Part shown: positions 1 through 6,712 of the stretch, piece after piece
How the letters are laid out: every line of letters begins with the position of its first letter
Position numbering within the stretch: position 1 is the first letter of the stretch
Assembly (NCBI GenBank): GCA_019310745.1
Contig: JAFDDS010000018.1
Location: 1-9,919 of the forward strand
Length of the DNA: 9,919 nucleotides
From: Deltaproteobacteria bacterium
GTDB lineage: Bacteria; Desulfobacterota; DSM-4660; Desulfatiglandales; B25-G16
Direction of reading: 5' to 3'
Program-made: the position numbers and the translations under genes
Notes under the pieces: generated by a model
Seen by the model: only the letters and a program-made list of their open reading frames with translations
What the model was told of the DNA's origin: nothing
Databases searched by the model: none

Positions 1-733
1 TTTCTTCTTTTTTCAGCCCTACATAGGGATCGATTAACAAAGAGGCAAGATCATACTGCAGAGGCCCTAAACGCCCGCCCTGCCAATCTATTACCCCTAT
101 TTTATCGCCTTTGATGATAAGGTTTCTTGATTGAAAATCCCTATGGAGAAAAAAATTGTTGTCCGCAAGAGAAGCATTATAGGAAAGGTGTTTAAAAGAG
201 GATTTCAATTCATCCAGATCTTGCCTCAGACCATGGATCCCTTTCAAGAAATAGGTAAGAAAATAATCTGACTCAAATCTTTCCATAACAAACCTGTCAT
301 ATCTTTTTGTATGATAACACCATTCAGGGTTAAAACCTTCTTTACCCTTGAGCTGGATCTGTATCAAAAGCTCAATAACCTTTTTATACATTCCTATGCG
401 ATTTTTTGAGTTGTGAACAATTTTCTGGAGACTCATTTTACCCAAGTCTTCCATGATAAACCAGCCGTGATCAAGGTCATATCGATAAATACAGGCAACT
501 GGGATTCCCTTCCTAAAAAGATGTTCACCTATCTTTAGATATGAGATGTTCTCTTTTTCTGCATTCCGTTCTATGGGTGGATTAGCCATGACTATAAATG
601 AGTCCTGATCGTTACTCAGGCGATAAAAGATTCTCTTTGAACCGTCACCGGGCAATATTTTCCAGCTAAATTTGTTATTACCGACGTAGGTATCATCTAT
701 GTATGATTTAACAAATTCTTTTAGATTCATCAT
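1..733 (-). CDS. amgK: AmgK-like MurNAc/GlcNAc anomeric kinase, APH fold (partial, 3' end off window)
   Basis: A continuous reverse-strand frame gives 244 residues before it leaves the window. It is an aminoglycoside-phosphotransferase-fold small-molecule kinase: the catalytic loop HRDFQSRN lies at residues 197-204 (base Asp199, Asn204) and the metal-binding Asp is Asp216 in VIDWQGG, followed by GPLQYDLASLL. This tail (D-W/F-Q, then GP..YDLASLL) is typical of AmgK, the N-acetylmuramate/N-acetylglucosamine-1-kinase of peptidoglycan recycling, rather than of antibiotic-modifying APHs. AmgK is about 330-350 residues in other bacteria, so roughly the last quarter is missing here. It lies 32 bp downstream of the murU-like gene on the same strand, which supports the pairing. 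Start choice: ATG-ATG at 733/730; an in-frame ATG at 757 would add eight residues and leave 8 bp to the murU stop. None of these starts has a good Shine-Dalgarno. Substrate specificity is inferred; another sugar kinase of this fold is possible. Confidence 0.8.
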   Translation of the reverse strand, partial: MMNLKEFVKSYIDDTYVGNNKFSWKILPGDGSKRIFYRLSNDQDSFIVMANPPIERNAEKENISYLKIGEHLFRKGIPVACIYRYDLDHGWFIMEDLGKMSLQKIVHNSKNRIGMYKKVIELLIQIQLKGKEGFNPEWCYHTKRYDRFVMERFESDYFLTYFLKGIHGLRQDLDELKSSFKHLSYNASLADNNFFLHRDFQSRNLIIKGDKIGVIDWQGGRLGPLQYDLASLLIDPYVGLKKEE

Positions 734-765
734 TAAAACCAGTTGACCGTTCACCATTATAAAGT

Positions 766-1677
766 TTATCGGATGGCTACACCACCAATTAGATCTTTTT
801 CTACCACTACACCAGAGGTAACGACACTATCAACTACCCTCATTCCCTCTTTAATAATCACATCATTCCAGAGAACGGATCTCTGCACAAGGGTACCCCG
901 CTCTATTGAGCTTCTTTTTCCAATGACTACCCAATCTTTTAGGGTTGCACCCGAATCTATGGAGCATTTTTGGTCTATAGCACTATTGCCTGAAGGCAGA
1001 TAATAGAAATTAGCCCTCAAATAATCGGCTATAGTTCCAATATCAATCCATCTATGACCAGTTGCAATGTAACCCTTAATAGGTTTTTTTAGATCTATCA
1101 GCGTTTTATACGCGTCTATAATATTATATCTTTTCTTATCAGGAATAAAGCTGAGTACCTCGGGATTTATGACATGAATACCAGTGAAGGCTAATGTCCC
1201 CTTTACATTTGTACCTGGGCCGATAGAGAGAATATTCATCTCTTTGTCTACCCTCACCTTATTATATTTAGGGAAGTCATGAAGAACCATAGTTACGAGG
1301 TGATTCTTCTTCAAATGGAATTCATAAACATCTCCTAAATCTATATCAGTCAAGATGTCTCCATTCATAACGATAAAGGGGTCGTTACCCCAAAAATCCT
1401 GGGTGTTTTTAATCCCACCACCTATACCTAAAATTTCTTTCTCGATTCTGATTTCCACCTTTACGCCAAAGGGGTTACCTCCTTTAAAGTAATCACGTAT
1501 CATCCGACAATGGTGATGGGCATTGATTATTATTTTTTCTACCCCATGGGTTGTAAGAAATTGTATAATCCTATCTATCACAGGCTTATTAACAACTGGC
1601 ACCAAAACCTTAGGGTAAATGTGGGTCAAAGGCCTCAATCTCTCTCCCATGCCAGCAGCTAAGATCATTGCTTTCAT
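766..1677 (-). CDS. murU: MurU-like sugar-1-phosphate nucleotidyltransferase with hexapeptide-repeat C-terminus
   Basis: The 303-residue protein begins with the nucleotidyltransferase signature LAAGMGERLRPLT (residues 7-19) and the substrate-proximal PK at 22-23, and continues with IVMNGD (102-107, metal-binding Asp107) and WIDIGT (210-215). Residues about 236-300 have the spaced small/hydrophobic pattern of a left-handed beta-helix (hexapeptide) tail. It should transfer a nucleotidyl group from an NTP to a sugar-1-phosphate. Next to an AmgK-like kinase and opposite nagZ, the likely product is UDP-MurNAc, by-passing de novo MurA/MurB synthesis. Characterised MurU enzymes are shorter (about 220-230 residues) and lack this tail, so a mannose-1-phosphate guanylyltransferase-like role is a real alternative. 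The start at 1677 is supported by AAAAAGG seven bases upstream. It is the first gene of a leftward operon with the kinase. Confidence 0.8.
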   Translation of the reverse strand: MKAMILAAGMGERLRPLTHIYPKVLVPVVNKPVIDRIIQFLTTHGVEKIIINAHHHCRMIRDYFKGGNPFGVKVEIRIEKEILGIGGGIKNTQDFWGNDPFIVMNGDILTDIDLGDVYEFHLKKNHLVTMVLHDFPKYNKVRVDKEMNILSIGPGTNVKGTLAFTGIHVINPEVLSFIPDKKRYNIIDAYKTLIDLKKPIKGYIATGHRWIDIGTIADYLRANFYYLPSGNSAIDQKCSIDSGATLKDWVVIGKRSSIERGTLVQRSVLWNDVIIKEGMRVVDSVVTSGVVVEKDLIGGVAIR

Positions 1678-1712
1678 ACTAGTACCTTTTTGATTGCATT
1701 TATCTTTCAGTA

Positions 1713-1741
1713 ATTATACATGCATAGAGATCTTTGCACAA
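1713..1741 (-). promoter_or_regulatory. Candidate sigma70 promoter for murU-amgK
   Basis: Reading leftward, TTGTGC (1741-1736) is separated by 17 bases from a perfect TATAAT (1718-1713), placing transcription start near 1706, about 29 bases upstream of the murU ATG. The ribosome binding site AAAAAGG lies at 1691-1685. The -35 box sits inside the left arm of an inverted repeat (1726-1738). Confidence 0.5.
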
Positions 1742-1808
1742 CCTGACAAGCTTTGTAACCCAAGAAAAGCCCACCCTCTTTAAGGAAATATAAGTTATGC
1801 AAAGCTCT
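1726..1808. repeat. Imperfect inverted repeat in the nagZ/murU intergenic region
   Basis: AGATCTTTGCA (1728-1738) and TGCAAAGCTCT (1798-1808) are reverse complements at 10 of 11 positions and enclose about 59 bases. The 83-bp unit could be the remnant of a small non-coding mobile element with terminal repeats, or a regulatory hairpin or operator pair. No coding frame inside looks real and no target duplication was seen. Confidence 0.35.
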
Positions 1809-1820
1809 CCCATAATAGTG

Positions 1821-1920
1821 TTTGTTGTGTTTATCGTGTTCATAGGGTTTTAACATAAGAAACTCAAGAAACTCAACAACAAGGAGTGCATAAATTGATC
1901 GTAACAAACTTAACAAACTC
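1821..1920. repeat. 9-bp A/C-rich direct repeats and an inverted counterpart
   Basis: AAGAAACTC occurs twice in tandem (1857-1865, 1866-1874) and the related AACAAACTT/AACAAACTC again in tandem (1903-1911, 1912-1920). On the opposite strand, 1821-1832 (TTTGTTGTGTTT) pairs at 10 of 12 positions with 1869-1880, so the leader RNA of nagZ could fold into a stem-loop with a roughly 36-base loop. The repeats look like a degenerate intergenic repeat family, but copies elsewhere in the genome cannot be seen from here. Confidence 0.4.
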
Positions 1921-1924
1921 TTAA
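1881..1924 (+). promoter_or_regulatory. Ribosome binding site and possible leader frame before nagZ
   Basis: AAGGAG at 1881-1886 is the only strong Shine-Dalgarno upstream of nagZ, but it is 37 bases from the first ATG (1924). At normal spacing it points to two other codons. One is ATT at 1894, in frame with nagZ and just after an in-frame TAA, which would add ten residues. The other is TTG at 1895, opening a nine-codon frame whose TAA (1922-1924) overlaps the nagZ ATG. Either a rare ATT start or translational coupling through a leader peptide is possible. Confidence 0.35.
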
Positions 1925-3009
1925 TGATGAATCCTACACTTGACCTTTCAGAGATTACCCAAAAGATTGGCCGTTCATTTATAGGGGGTATCCCCGGCCC
2001 TGAATTGGACACAAATACCATTAGGCTCATAAAAAATTACCATCTTGGCGGCATTATTCTATTTTCTAGAAATATAGAGGAGCCGATTCAACTAGCCCGC
2101 CTGTGCAGGGATATACAGAAGGTAGCAATGGAGAATAGCGGCTACCCACTTTTTCTGGCAATTGATCAGGAGGGTGGTAGGGTAGCCAGACTTAAGCAAC
2201 CTTTTAGTCAGTTTCCAGGGAATGCAGGTATAGGCGAAAGCCCTAATCCAGAAAAGAACGCCCTTCACTTTGCCAGTACAACTGCCAGGGAAATGTCTCT
2301 GGTTGGGCTTAATATGAATATGGCCCCTGTTATTGATGTAGCTCAGGTACATATGGACTCTCATCTTGTAGGACGAAGCTTTTCTCAGGATACTTTGCTG
2401 GTAACTAAATTGGGGAAAATAGTTATCAATACCCTGCAGCAAGGCGGTATAATGGCTGTTGCAAAACACTTCCCTGGCTTAGGAAAATCAGATCTCGATC
2501 CACACTTACACCTTCCAACTATTCATGCCACTTTTGAAGAGATGGAATCTGTCCATCTTGCTCCTTTTCAAGGTGCCATAGAGGCAAATGTCTCTGCCAT
2601 AATGAGCTCTCATGCTGTTTATCCAGCCCTTGAACCAGGTATACCAGCAACTCTTTCAGAAAAAATTATTACCGATCTCTTGAGAAAAAAAATGCGTTTT
2701 TCTGGACTAATTATCTCAGATGATCTGGAGATGGGAGCAATAGCTAAAGAAAGAGGTCTCCCTGAAGGTGCAGCAGATGCCTTTGAGGCAGGTATTGATC
2801 TATTACTTATTTGTAGTAACCAGTCTCTCCTCCTTGACAGCATAGAGTTTATTAGAGATAAGATTTTAAGGGGAGATATTCACTATGAAAGATTAGAGAT
2901 GTCTTTAGGGAGGATTAACAAATACAAAAAGCGCTTCCTGTACCATCGAAACAGGATATCTTTAAAGGCTGTAAGAGAGTATTTTTTGAGGAATGAGGGA
3001 ATTGTTTAA
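1924..3009 (+). CDS. nagZ: Beta-N-acetylhexosaminidase NagZ, glycoside hydrolase family 3
   Basis: This is a single-domain GH3 enzyme of 361 residues, close to the usual NagZ length (about 340-370). It hydrolyses the GlcNAc-(beta-1,4)-anhydroMurNAc bond of recycled muropeptides in the cytoplasm; no signal peptide is seen. Visible features are IDQEGGRVARL (80-90) for substrate binding, KHFPGLG (181-187), the D-x-H catalytic pair Asp192/His194 in DLDPHLHLP, and the nucleophile Asp266 in GLIISDDLEMGAI (261-273). Many NagZ proteins have His where Leu186 stands in KHFPG-H-G; the catalytic pair itself is intact. The gene is divergent from murU-amgK, giving three recycling steps at one locus. ATG-ATG at 1924/1927 is the conventional start but has no close Shine-Dalgarno; AAGGAG at 1881 may serve an upstream ATT or a leader frame. 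Function is confident; the exact N-terminus is not. Confidence 0.93.
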   Translation: MMNPTLDLSEITQKIGRSFIGGIPGPELDTNTIRLIKNYHLGGIILFSRNIEEPIQLARLCRDIQKVAMENSGYPLFLAIDQEGGRVARLKQPFSQFPGNAGIGESPNPEKNALHFASTTAREMSLVGLNMNMAPVIDVAQVHMDSHLVGRSFSQDTLLVTKLGKIVINTLQQGGIMAVAKHFPGLGKSDLDPHLHLPTIHATFEEMESVHLAPFQGAIEANVSAIMSSHAVYPALEPGIPATLSEKIITDLLRKKMRFSGLIISDDLEMGAIAKERGLPEGAADAFEAGIDLLLICSNQSLLLDSIEFIRDKILRGDIHYERLEMSLGRINKYKKRFLYHRNRISLKAVREYFLRNEGIV

Positions 3010-3026
3010 TTCTTCAATCCCTCATT
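2992..3026 (+). terminator. Hairpin across the nagZ stop codon, possible terminator
   Basis: AATGAGGGA (2992-3000) pairs perfectly with TCCCTCATT (3018-3026), and TTG/CAA extends the stem after a one-base bulge, leaving a 10-base loop that contains the nagZ stop. The following bases are only moderately T-rich (TTCAATTATT), so intrinsic termination would be weak. Confidence 0.35.
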
Positions 3027-3040
3027 TCAATTATTAGTGG

Positions 3041-3070
3041 TTGAAAAAAGGGTGTCAAAAACAATATCTT
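3041..3070 (+). promoter_or_regulatory. Candidate promoter of the hybrid histidine kinase gene
   Basis: TTGAAA (3041-3046) and TATCTT (3065-3070) are 18 bases apart, matching the sigma70 consensus at 5/6 and 4/6 positions. The start would lie near 3077, about 20 bases before the kinase ATG. The region is A-rich, so chance matches are likely. Confidence 0.3.
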
Positions 3071-3098
3071 TACAAAAAGACGCAATTATCAACGGGGC

Positions 3099-6000
3099 AT
3101 GAAAATGAAAGATGCAGATAAAACCAAAGAACAACTCATACCCGAATTGGTTGAACTGCGCAAACAGCTTGCTGAATTAAAAGATTCAGAATCAAAGAGC
3201 TCAATGGAGTTGAGCAAATCAGAGGCACGTTACCGGCAACTGGTGGAAAATCCCCTGGTTGCTGTTTGGCAGGCTGATACACAAGGTCGCTTTGTCTTTA
3301 TCAACAAACGGCTGGCCGATATGAGTGGCTATTCCCAAGATGAAGTAATTGGCATGTCAATGATGGTCCCTATTGCCCCAGAGTTAAGGCCATGGCTGGC
3401 GGAACGTTTACAAAAGCGTAAGGGGGCTAATTTCCTCCCAGATGTGGTGGAAGCAGAGATGATACGCAAGGATAGGTCACGATATACTGCGTTAGTGGCA
3501 CCAGCTCGTCTATACGATGCCAAAGGAAAGTTCATCGGTTTCATAGGATCGATGATTGACATCTCAGATCGAAAGCGAGCCGAAGAGTCACTGCAAAAAG
3601 CACACAATGAACTGGAAAGATTGGTTGATGAAAAAACGGCTGAACTTTCAAAAACTATCAAGCTTCTAAAAGGGGAAATTTCAAAGCGCAAGCAGACCAA
3701 GGAGAAACTCGAGCATCAAAAAAAGCATTTAGAATCATTATTTAAATACAGCTCATTAGCCATAGTGACACTTGATGAGAAACAAACTATTATTTCGTGT
3801 AACCGAGATTTCGAAAAACTCTTTCAATTTGAAGAATCTGAGATTGTTGGTAAAAATCTCGATGAACTCATCACAGGGCAACAATATATCAAAGATGCTG
3901 TATCATATACGAAAGAAACCCTTGAAGGGAAAGCAATTCATGGATACGGTGAACGAAAAAAGAAAGATGGAACTAACATATACGTTGAAATCTTTGGTGT
4001 ACCAGTAGTCATAGATGGAAAGCTGGTAGGTGCATATGGGATTTATCAAGACATTTCCGAACGAAAGCAGGCAGAGGAGCGACTGCGGGAGAGCGAGGAG
4101 CGGTACCGTTCAATTGTGGAATACTCTCATGATGGAATTCTCATTGTAGATGAAAGCTATCGGTTTACTTATGTGAATGAGGAGTTGTGCCGAATATTGG
4201 GACGTTCCGCCAAAGAGATCATTGGGCAAGATTTCAGGAAATTCTTGGACGATGAAAGTCGAGAACTCGTTTCCACTCGTTACATTCTTAGACAAAAGGG
4301 AGAACAAACCCCACCGCGGTACGAATTTAACGTCGTTCGCAAGAACGGTGAAAAGAGACGTGTAGAGATAAGCTCCACCGTGATTAAGGATTCAGCAAAT
4401 AATTTAAAAACGGTAGCTCAGCTTCTTGACATCACCGAGCGTAAACAGGCGGAGGATTTGTTCCGGACATTATTTGATAGATCACCTGTTGGCCTCTTTA
4501 TTATTCAGGATAGAAAGTTTCAATTAATAAATCCCCAGTTCCTCGAGCTTACAGGTTACAAAGAAGATGAATTTATAGGTAAGGATTCTCTGACCTTCAT
4601 ACTTCCTGAAGACAGAAATATAGTCAGAGAAAATACCATTGAAATGTTAACGGGGAAACTTACCCTCCCATTTGAATTAAGGGTTATTAATAAAACTGGT
4701 GAAACGAGATGGATAGAACAGACAATCACCTCCATTCATTATAATGGAAGATCGGCGGTCTTAGGTTACTATGTGGACATATCCGAGAGCAAGCTTGTAG
4801 AGCAAGAGTTAAGGAAAAGTGAAGAACGATATCGTATGCTTTTTAAGCAATCTCCCCTTGGAATAATGCATTTTGATCAGAAAGGGGTCATTGTGGATTG
4901 TAATGAAAAATTTATAGAAATTATGGGATCTCCAAGGGAAAAACTTATCGGATTTGATATGCTCAAATCTCTGCGAGATAAAAAAATGCTATCAGCGATT
5001 AAAACAGCTTTATCAGGAGGAACTGGTTATTACGAAGGCGATTATCTATCTGTTACCGGGGGAAAACTTACGCCAATGAGAGCGATATACAATAGAATTA
5101 CATCTGAGGACGGAAGCTTTTTAGGCGGTGTGAGTCTTTATGAAGACATCACAGAGCGCAAGCGGGCCGAGGAGGAGTTGCGGGATAGCGAAGAGCGTTT
5201 AAAGACCATACTGGATTCAATACAAGCAGGAATTGTGTGCATCAATGCAGAAACACACACGATTGTTGATGCAAATCCTGCTGCTATCGAAATGATAGGC
5301 GCTCCTAAGGAGCAGATTATCGGTCATGTGTGCCATAAATATATTTGCCCAGCAGAAAGAGGAAAGTGCCCGATTACTGATTTTGGACAAGAGGTAGAGC
5401 AAGCAGAGAGAACACTTCTTACAGCAAATGGTAAGGAAATTCCTATCCTAAAAACTGCTACCCCCATTCTATTGAGCGGTCAGGCACATCTGCTTGATAT
5501 ATTTATTGACATCACAGAAAAAAAAGGACTCGAGGCTCAACTCCAACAGGCCCAAAAGATGGAGGCCATTGGCACCTTAGCAGGTGGCATTGCCCATGAT
5601 TTTAATAATATTCTTCAGGCAATTTTTGGCTACACCGAGATCCTTTTGATAGGAAAGGGGGCAGACAATCCTGACCATGAGAAGCTTGAAGCTATCGAAA
5701 CATCTGCCCAGAGGGCCAGTGATCTTACTAAACAGCTGTTGATTTTTAGCCGGAAAGTGGAAAGTAAACTCAGACCCATGGACCTAAACAAGGAAACTGA
5801 ACAGGTCTCTAAAATACTTGAGCGAACTATCCCAAAGATGATCAATATTGAATTACACCTGGCGGAAAACCTAAACATCATTAATGCAGATCCTGCCCAG
5901 ATAGAGCAGATTTTGATGAATCTTGGGGTTAATGCCAGGGATGCCATGCCTAATGGAGGCAGACTTATATTTGAAACGGAAGATATTATTTTAGATGAGC

Positions 6001-6677
6001 ACTACTGCAAAATCCATTTAGGATCAAAGCCAGGGCATTATGTTAAGCTTAGTATCTCTGATACAGGCCACGGCATGGATAAGGAGACCCTAAAACATAT
6101 CTTTGACCCCTTTTACACAACCAAAGAGATTGGAAAGGGAACAGGGCTCGGTTTGGCTATGGTCTATGGCATTGTGAAAAGTCACAATGGATACATCATG
6201 TGTTACAGCGAGCCAGATGAGGGCACTATCTTTAAGATCTATTTTCCGGTTATTGAAAAAGAAACAGAAAGAGTTGAGCCAAAAGAGGAAAAATTTCCCA
6301 TCAAAGGAGGCAACGAGACCATCTTATTAGTGGATGATGAAGAGGCCATCCGAGAACTTGGTAAAGATATCATTACCAGGTTTGGGTACACAGTTCTTAT
6401 AGCCTCTGATGGAGAAACTGCCTTAGAGATCTACCGTGAGAATAAGAAGGAAATCAGTCTGGTGATTTTAGATATAATCATGCCTGGGATGGGTGGAAGG
6501 AAATGTCTTGAAGAACTTCTCAAAATAAATCCAGAGTTGAGAATTATTATCGCAAGTGGTTATTCTATGAACGGACCCAGCAAGGAAGTCATCAAAGCTG
6601 GAGCAAAAGGCTTCATTAGCAAGCCTTATAATATCAATCAGATTCTCAAAGCGGTGAGAGAAACGCTGGATAATTGA
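3099..6677 (+). CDS. Six-PAS hybrid sensor histidine kinase with C-terminal receiver
   Basis: This 1192-residue protein has no transmembrane segment or signal peptide, so it should sense in the cytoplasm. Order: N-terminal helix (1-40); PAS1 (41-160); coiled-coil linker (160-212); PAS2 (212-322); PAS3 (332-449); PAS4 (452-563); PAS5 (574-687); PAS6 (698-807). The HisKA region has H-box GGIAHDFNNIL with phospho-acceptor His833. The HATPase domain has the N-box NLGVNARDAM (Asn945), G1 box DTGHGMD (988-994), IFDPFYTT (1001-1008) and G2 box GKGTGLGLA (1012-1020). The receiver (1072-1190) has acidic Asp1079/Asp1080, phospho-acceptor Asp1125, Ser1153 and Lys1175. PAS6 carries Cys745, Cys750 and Cys757 in C-x4-C-x6-C, a possible redox, metal or cofactor site. 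The receiver has no output domain, so signal probably passes to a separate HPt or regulator, or feeds back on the kinase. The ATG at 3099 has only a weak GGGG before it; a second ATG is at 3105. Signal and target are unknown. Confidence 0.95.
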   Translation: MKMKDADKTKEQLIPELVELRKQLAELKDSESKSSMELSKSEARYRQLVENPLVAVWQADTQGRFVFINKRLADMSGYSQDEVIGMSMMVPIAPELRPWLAERLQKRKGANFLPDVVEAEMIRKDRSRYTALVAPARLYDAKGKFIGFIGSMIDISDRKRAEESLQKAHNELERLVDEKTAELSKTIKLLKGEISKRKQTKEKLEHQKKHLESLFKYSSLAIVTLDEKQTIISCNRDFEKLFQFEESEIVGKNLDELITGQQYIKDAVSYTKETLEGKAIHGYGERKKKDGTNIYVEIFGVPVVIDGKLVGAYGIYQDISERKQAEERLRESEERYRSIVEYSHDGILIVDESYRFTYVNEELCRILGRSAKEIIGQDFRKFLDDESRELVSTRYILRQKGEQTPPRYEFNVVRKNGEKRRVEISSTVIKDSANNLKTVAQLLDITERKQAEDLFRTLFDRSPVGLFIIQDRKFQLINPQFLELTGYKEDEFIGKDSLTFILPEDRNIVRENTIEMLTGKLTLPFELRVINKTGETRWIEQTITSIHYNGRSAVLGYYVDISESKLVEQELRKSEERYRMLFKQSPLGIMHFDQKGVIVDCNEKFIEIMGSPREKLIGFDMLKSLRDKKMLSAIKTALSGGTGYYEGDYLSVTGGKLTPMRAIYNRITSEDGSFLGGVSLYEDITERKRAEEELRDSEERLKTILDSIQAGIVCINAETHTIVDANPAAIEMIGAPKEQIIGHVCHKYICPAERGKCPITDFGQEVEQAERTLLTANGKEIPILKTATPILLSGQAHLLDIFIDITEKKGLEAQLQQAQKMEAIGTLAGGIAHDFNNILQAIFGYTEILLIGKGADNPDHEKLEAIETSAQRASDLTKQLLIFSRKVESKLRPMDLNKETEQVSKILERTIPKMINIELHLAENLNIINADPAQIEQILMNLGVNARDAMPNGGRLIFETEDIILDEHYCKIHLGSKPGHYVKLSISDTGHGMDKETLKHIFDPFYTTKEIGKGTGLGLAMVYGIVKSHNGYIMCYSEPDEGTIFKIYFPVIEKETERVEPKEEKFPIKGGNETILLVDDEEAIRELGKDIITRFGYTVLIASDGETALEIYRENKKEISLVILDIIMPGMGGRKCLEELLKINPELRIIIASGYSMNGPSKEVIKAGAKGFISKPYNINQILKAVRETLDN

Positions 6678-6712
6678 GGTTTTGCTTTATTTTTTAAAAT
6701 TATTCCTACTTG

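Noticed and set aside
1..733. Antibiotic-resistance aminoglycoside phosphotransferase
   Set aside because: The fold is shared, but the GPLQYDLASLL context and pairing with a nucleotidyltransferase and nagZ fit the cell-wall sugar kinase AmgK; no mobile element surrounds it.
1821..1920. CRISPR-like array
   Set aside because: The units are 9 bp, mostly directly adjacent and without regular unique spacers, and no cas gene is present.
1707..2030. 107-residue reverse-strand frame across the nagZ start and intergenic region
   Set aside because: It overlaps the conserved N-terminus of nagZ and the proposed murU promoter, and its product resembles no family.
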